Assembly: GCA_018607905.1 (NCBI GenBank)
Contig: JABBAP010000041.1
Span: 1 to 53,774 of the forward strand
DNA length: 53,774 nucleotides
Direction of reading: 5' to 3'
Source: Paracoccaceae bacterium
GTDB lineage: Bacteria > Pseudomonadota > Alphaproteobacteria > Rhodobacterales > Rhodobacteraceae
Below the pieces are notes generated by a model. That model had not been told where the DNA came from. It made no database searches and worked only from the letters and a program-made list of their open reading frames with translations. Each line of letters begins with the position of its first letter. The first letter of the stretch is position 1. Both the position numbers and the translations under genes were made by a program. Of this stretch, positions 52,542 to 53,774 are shown piece after piece.

Positions 52542-53774
52542 ATGAATTTTGACAATCCGATGATACAAACTGCACTAGAATACTGGATCTTGGGCCGTGA
52601 CCTCGCACTTGGCTGGTTAACCAGCCCTGCCGCATGGTCGCAATTCGGCCTGCTGATCCTTGCGTATTTCACCGCAAAATACGTGGCCAAACGGCTTGAT
52701 CCGGTGTTTTTGCGGCTGTTAACACCGCCCGCAGAACAAGAAAACCTCATCGCTACATCGCGCCGTTTCGTGCTGATTTTCTTGCCCCTCCTGCTGCCGT
52801 TGCTCGCCTATGCTTTCACGGGTATCGGCGAACAGATCACCCGATCCGTGTTCGGGTCTGGCGCAGTGATCGCATTTGGCAAACGCCTGTTTATCCTGAT
52901 GGCAGCACGCATCTTTGTTGATAAAATCATCTACGATCCGTTCCTTAAACTGCTCGGCAAATACGTCCTCCTCCCCTTCGCCCTGCTTTACGCGCTCGGC
53001 ATTCTCGATCCTGTCGTTCTGTACCTGTCCGAGTTCGTGATCGGCGTCGGAAACATCAAATTCTCGATCATGGCGATCATTCGCGGCGTCGTGTTTGGCT
53101 CCGTTCTGTTCTGGCTGGGCAGTTGGTCAAACACCCAATCCGCCAGCTACATCAAAACCCAAGAAGAGATGCGCCCCGCCACCCGTGAACTCGCCGCCAA
53201 AGCGGTTGAATTGGTCATTTTTGGCGCAGCATTTTTACTGCTGATGAACATCATGGGCATCAACCTATCGTCCCTCGCAATCCTTGGTGGTGCAGTGGGC
53301 GTTGGCCTAGGTTTTGGCCTGCAAAAGATTGCCTCAAATTTCATCTCGGGCATCATTTTGTTACTCGAAGGCCAAGCCACCGTCGGCGATTATGTTGCCC
53401 TTGATGGCGGCGAAGCAGGCACGATCATCAAGATGACCGCCCGCGCCACAATCCTAGAAACCTATGACGGGCGTTGGATCGTGGTCCCGAACGAAGATTT
53501 CATCATCACGCGCGTCGTAAACTATTCCGACAGCGGCTCCGCCAATCGGTATGAGGCAGATTTTTCAGTATCTTACGATACGGACATCAACCTCATTCCT
53601 GACATCGTGGAAAAGGCTGTCGCCAAACACAAAGACGTGCTCGATACCCCTTTCCTACCCGATTGTGAATTGCGCGGCTTTGGCGACAATGGCATCGACT
53701 TTGCCGTGGAATTCTGGGTCGAAGGCATCGACGATGGCCCCAATAAATACACCTCTGATGTGTTGTTCCTGATC
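52542..53774 (+). CDS. Mechanosensitive channel of the MscS family (3' end outside window)
   Basis: The frame is open from ATG 52542 to the last base with no stop: at least 411 residues. Several hydrophobic helices at the N-terminus precede the MscS core: the pore helix with LGGAVGVGLGFGLQKIASNFISG is the Ala/Gly-packed pore, followed by the beta domain with VGDYVALDGGEAG and IVVPNEDFIITRVVNYS, and a C-terminal alpha/beta vestibule. It releases solutes on osmotic downshock. The extra N-terminal helices resemble larger MscS-like channels. Confidence 0.88.
   Translation, partial: MNFDNPMIQTALEYWILGRDLALGWLTSPAAWSQFGLLILAYFTAKYVAKRLDPVFLRLLTPPAEQENLIATSRRFVLIFLPLLLPLLAYAFTGIGEQITRSVFGSGAVIAFGKRLFILMAARIFVDKIIYDPFLKLLGKYVLLPFALLYALGILDPVVLYLSEFVIGVGNIKFSIMAIIRGVVFGSVLFWLGSWSNTQSASYIKTQEEMRPATRELAAKAVELVIFGAAFLLLMNIMGINLSSLAILGGAVGVGLGFGLQKIASNFISGIILLLEGQATVGDYVALDGGEAGTIIKMTARATILETYDGRWIVVPNEDFIITRVVNYSDSGSANRYEADFSVSYDTDINLIPDIVEKAVAKHKDVLDTPFLPDCELRGFGDNGIDFAVEFWVEGIDDGPNKYTSDVLFLI

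Overview
The window looks like chromosomal DNA of a marine Rhodobacteraceae (Roseobacter-type) alphaproteobacterium. The reasons are the combination of a stand-alone xsc, a TRAP and a TTT solute transporter, an AGAT-like amidinotransferase, the pmbA-cysQ-waaA-lpxK block, the mutY-DUF721-dsbA block and moderately GC-rich coding DNA. Identifications come from reading the translated sequence and from recalled family motifs; no database search was possible.

Layout. (1) 1-3500: a tRNA-Ser(GCU), xsc (sulfoacetaldehyde to acetyl phosphate plus sulfite) with a strong UUCG-loop terminator, then a minimal mercury locus (merR, operator with 19-bp spacer, merF, GDCCVxC protein). (2) 3568-7396: serine biosynthesis serB <- -> serC-serA, with a serC leader-like structure that covers the serC ribosome site. 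(3) 7457-20831: alkB, a class III aminotransferase and an IclR regulator face an eight-gene catabolic operon: TctC-TctB-TctA uptake, aldehyde dehydrogenase, PLP phospho-lyase, small-molecule kinase, Tm-1-like protein and a trimethylamine-dehydrogenase-like flavoprotein. The genes after the transporter overlap one another. This operon is the best candidate in the window for an undescribed pathway: kinase, phospho-lyase and dehydrogenase together would turn a vicinal amino alcohol into a carboxylate. (4) 20828-24350: mutY, a DciA-like DUF721 gene, dsbA and a CoA-transferase. (5) 24401-32291: a TRAP transporter (DctM, DctQ, DctP), acyl-CoA enzymes, a class V aminotransferase, a PaaX regulator and a PaaI-like thioesterase. 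(6) 32272-38233: housekeeping lpxK, waaA, cysQ-like, pmbA/tldD and DUF2125.

(7) 38385-47333 is more accessory: a glycine-amidinotransferase-like enzyme, an unrecognised protein, a frameshifted small gene, a soluble ComEC-type metallo-hydrolase, a small membrane protein, a YeaQ-type protein, a TauD-type dioxygenase, a lower-GC DegT aminotransferase, and a divergent DUF4198/HupE pair probably handling a metal. (8) 47341-49578 is damaged: a peptide-type ABC permease pair is fused by an extra base in a run of eight G, and the pair is truncated head-to-head against a metallo-hydrolase that also lacks its N-terminus. This is either a deletion in the genome or an assembly chimera. (9) 49583-53774: SDR, enoyl-CoA hydratase, Lrp regulator, glutathionyl-hydroquinone-reductase-like GST and a MscS channel that runs off the window end.

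Common themes are import of small organic acids or amines (TTT and TRAP), C2 and sulfonate metabolism (xsc, possibly the TauD enzyme) and removal of amino groups by PLP enzymes. Several transport genes carry hairpins just after the binding-protein gene, as expected if that subunit is made in excess.
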